In this document: positions 63,323 to 64,000 of the stretch, in pieces | Layout of the letters: the number at the start of each line of letters is the position of its first letter | How positions within the stretch are numbered: position 1 is the first letter of the stretch | NCBI RefSeq assembly: GCF_009931615.1 | Contig: NZ_CP046620.1 | Span: 3,208,501-3,272,500, forward strand | Direction of reading: 5' to 3' | From: Algicella marina | Lineage (GTDB): Bacteria > Pseudomonadota > Alphaproteobacteria > Rhodobacterales > Rhodobacteraceae | Length of the DNA stretch: 64,000 nucleotides | Position numbers and translations under genes: made by a program | Notes under the pieces: generated by a model | Told to the model about the DNA's origin: nothing | Seen by the model: the letters and a program-made list of their open reading frames with translations, nothing else | The model's database searches: none

Positions 63323-64000
63323 GTGACAGATCTTACACCACGCGAAATCGTCTCCGAGCTGGATCGCTTCATCGTCGGGCAGTCAGATGCCAAACGGGCC
63401 GTTTCCGTGGCGCTGCGCAACCGCTGGCGCCGTCGGCAACTTGGAGAGGATCTTCGCGACGAAGTGTATCCCAAGAACATACTGATGATCGGGCCGACCG
63501 GTGTGGGAAAGACGGAGATCAGCAGGCGGCTGGCCAAACTGGCACGCGCACCATTCCTGAAAGTTGAGGCTACAAAATTCACCGAGGTCGGTTACGTGGG
63601 CCGCGACGTGGAGCAGATCATCCGCGATCTGGTGGATTCGGCCATCGTGATGGTGCGCGAGTTCCGCCGCGAGGAAGTGACGACGCGCGCCCGGGAAGCT
63701 GCGGAAGAACGCGTAATCGATGCGATCGCCGGTGAGGGTGCCCGCGATCAGACTCGCGAAATGTTCCGAAAGAAGCTGCGCGACGGACTCCTTGACGACA
63801 AGGAAATCGAACTGGACGTCGCCGATACGACCAACCCGCTTTCGATGTTCGACATTCCCGGTCAACCGGGTGCCAATATGGGCATGATGAATCTCGGCGA
63901 TATCTTCGGCAAGGCAATGGGCGGTCGCACCCAGCGGCGAAAGTTGCGCGTGTCGGAGAGTTACGAGGTTCTGCTGGCGGAAGAGGCGGACAAGCTTGTC
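63323..64000 (+). CDS. hslU: ATP-dependent protease ATPase subunit HslU, partial
   Basis: The first 226 residues of HslU; the gene continues past the window. [20 protein letters not shown], Walker [31 protein letters not shown] and the I-domain start ([20 protein letters not shown]) are diagnostic. The start is GTG at 63323 behind AAAAAGGA. It unfolds substrates for HslV. It probably has its own promoter in 63167-63322, because a minus-strand gene separates it from hslV. Confidence 0.95.
   Translation, partial: MTDLTPREIVSELDRFIVGQSDAKRAVSVALRNRWRRRQLGEDLRDEVYPKNILMIGPTGVGKTEISRRLAKLARAPFLKVEATKFTEVGYVGRDVEQIIRDLVDSAIVMVREFRREEVTTRAREAAEERVIDAIAGEGARDQTREMFRKKLRDGLLDDKEIELDVADTTNPLSMFDIPGQPGANMGMMNLGDIFGKAMGGRTQRRKLRVSESYEVLLAEEADKLV

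Noticed and set aside
1-64000. CRISPR arrays, tRNA/rRNA genes, IS elements, prophage
   Set aside because: No regularly spaced long repeats, no recognisable tRNA or rRNA sequence, and no transposase or integrase reading frame was seen on either strand.

Overview
The window looks like a chromosomal segment of an alphaproteobacterium, most likely Rhodobacterales/Rhodobacteraceae. The reasons are an ALAS-type hemA, an HslV with the alphaproteobacterial N-terminal propeptide, a DUF2794 gene, an agl-type alpha-glucoside operon, a frc-type sugar importer, a pseudoazurin and a DM13 protein, all in high-GC and tightly coupled operons. No rRNA, tRNA, IS element or CRISPR array was seen. Both edges cut a gene: a membrane-anchored protein on the left and hslU on the right.

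Region 1 (1-29.9 kb) is a type VI secretion (T6SS) island. A long minus-strand unit runs tssA-tssB-tssC-hcp-tagJ-tssE-tssF-tssG-tssH(clpV)-vgrG-hypothetical-PAAR-tagH(fha)-tssK-tssL-tssM-tagF-pppA. A convergent Ser/Thr kinase (ppkA) and a partial anchored protein follow. There is no TssJ lipoprotein gene; TssL instead carries a C-terminal OmpA-like peptidoglycan-binding domain. PpkA, PppA, TagF and the FHA protein make up a complete threonine-phosphorylation switch, and the TssL N-terminus has a candidate phospho-threonine. Upstream of tssA, on the same strand, lie an exported caspase-fold protein and a class III cyclase fused to an FHA domain. A divergent YceI-OmpA fusion closes the island. 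No clear effector/immunity pair is visible.

Region 2 (30-35.1 kb) holds an OmpR-type response regulator and histidine kinase, a divergent DegP/HtrA protease with a strong terminator, and an MFS transporter.

Region 3 (35.2-39.5 kb) is a ROK regulator divergent from a fructose/ribose-type ABC importer (frcBCA-like). Region 4 (39.6-49.5 kb) is mixed: a PstS-like/OmpA fusion, a 27-residue membrane microprotein, a class III aminotransferase, DUF2794, a strongly structured intergenic RNA candidate, a gamma-glutamyltransferase-like protein, an L,D-transpeptidase, hemA, pseudoazurin and a MATE exporter.

Region 5 (49.5-58.5 kb) is an alpha-glucoside utilisation locus: a GH1 glucosidase and LacI regulator (minus strand) divergent from aglEFGAK. 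Region 6 (58.6-64 kb) has arsR-SRPBCC followed by a decayed VOC/PhnB-like remnant, then pgl, an RluA-type pseudouridine synthase, an EEP-family nuclease, hslV, an antisense DM13 gene and the start of hslU.

A recurring non-coding theme is a strong stem-loop just after the gene for an abundant product (hcp, frcB-like, aglE), at sites suited to differential expression within an operon.
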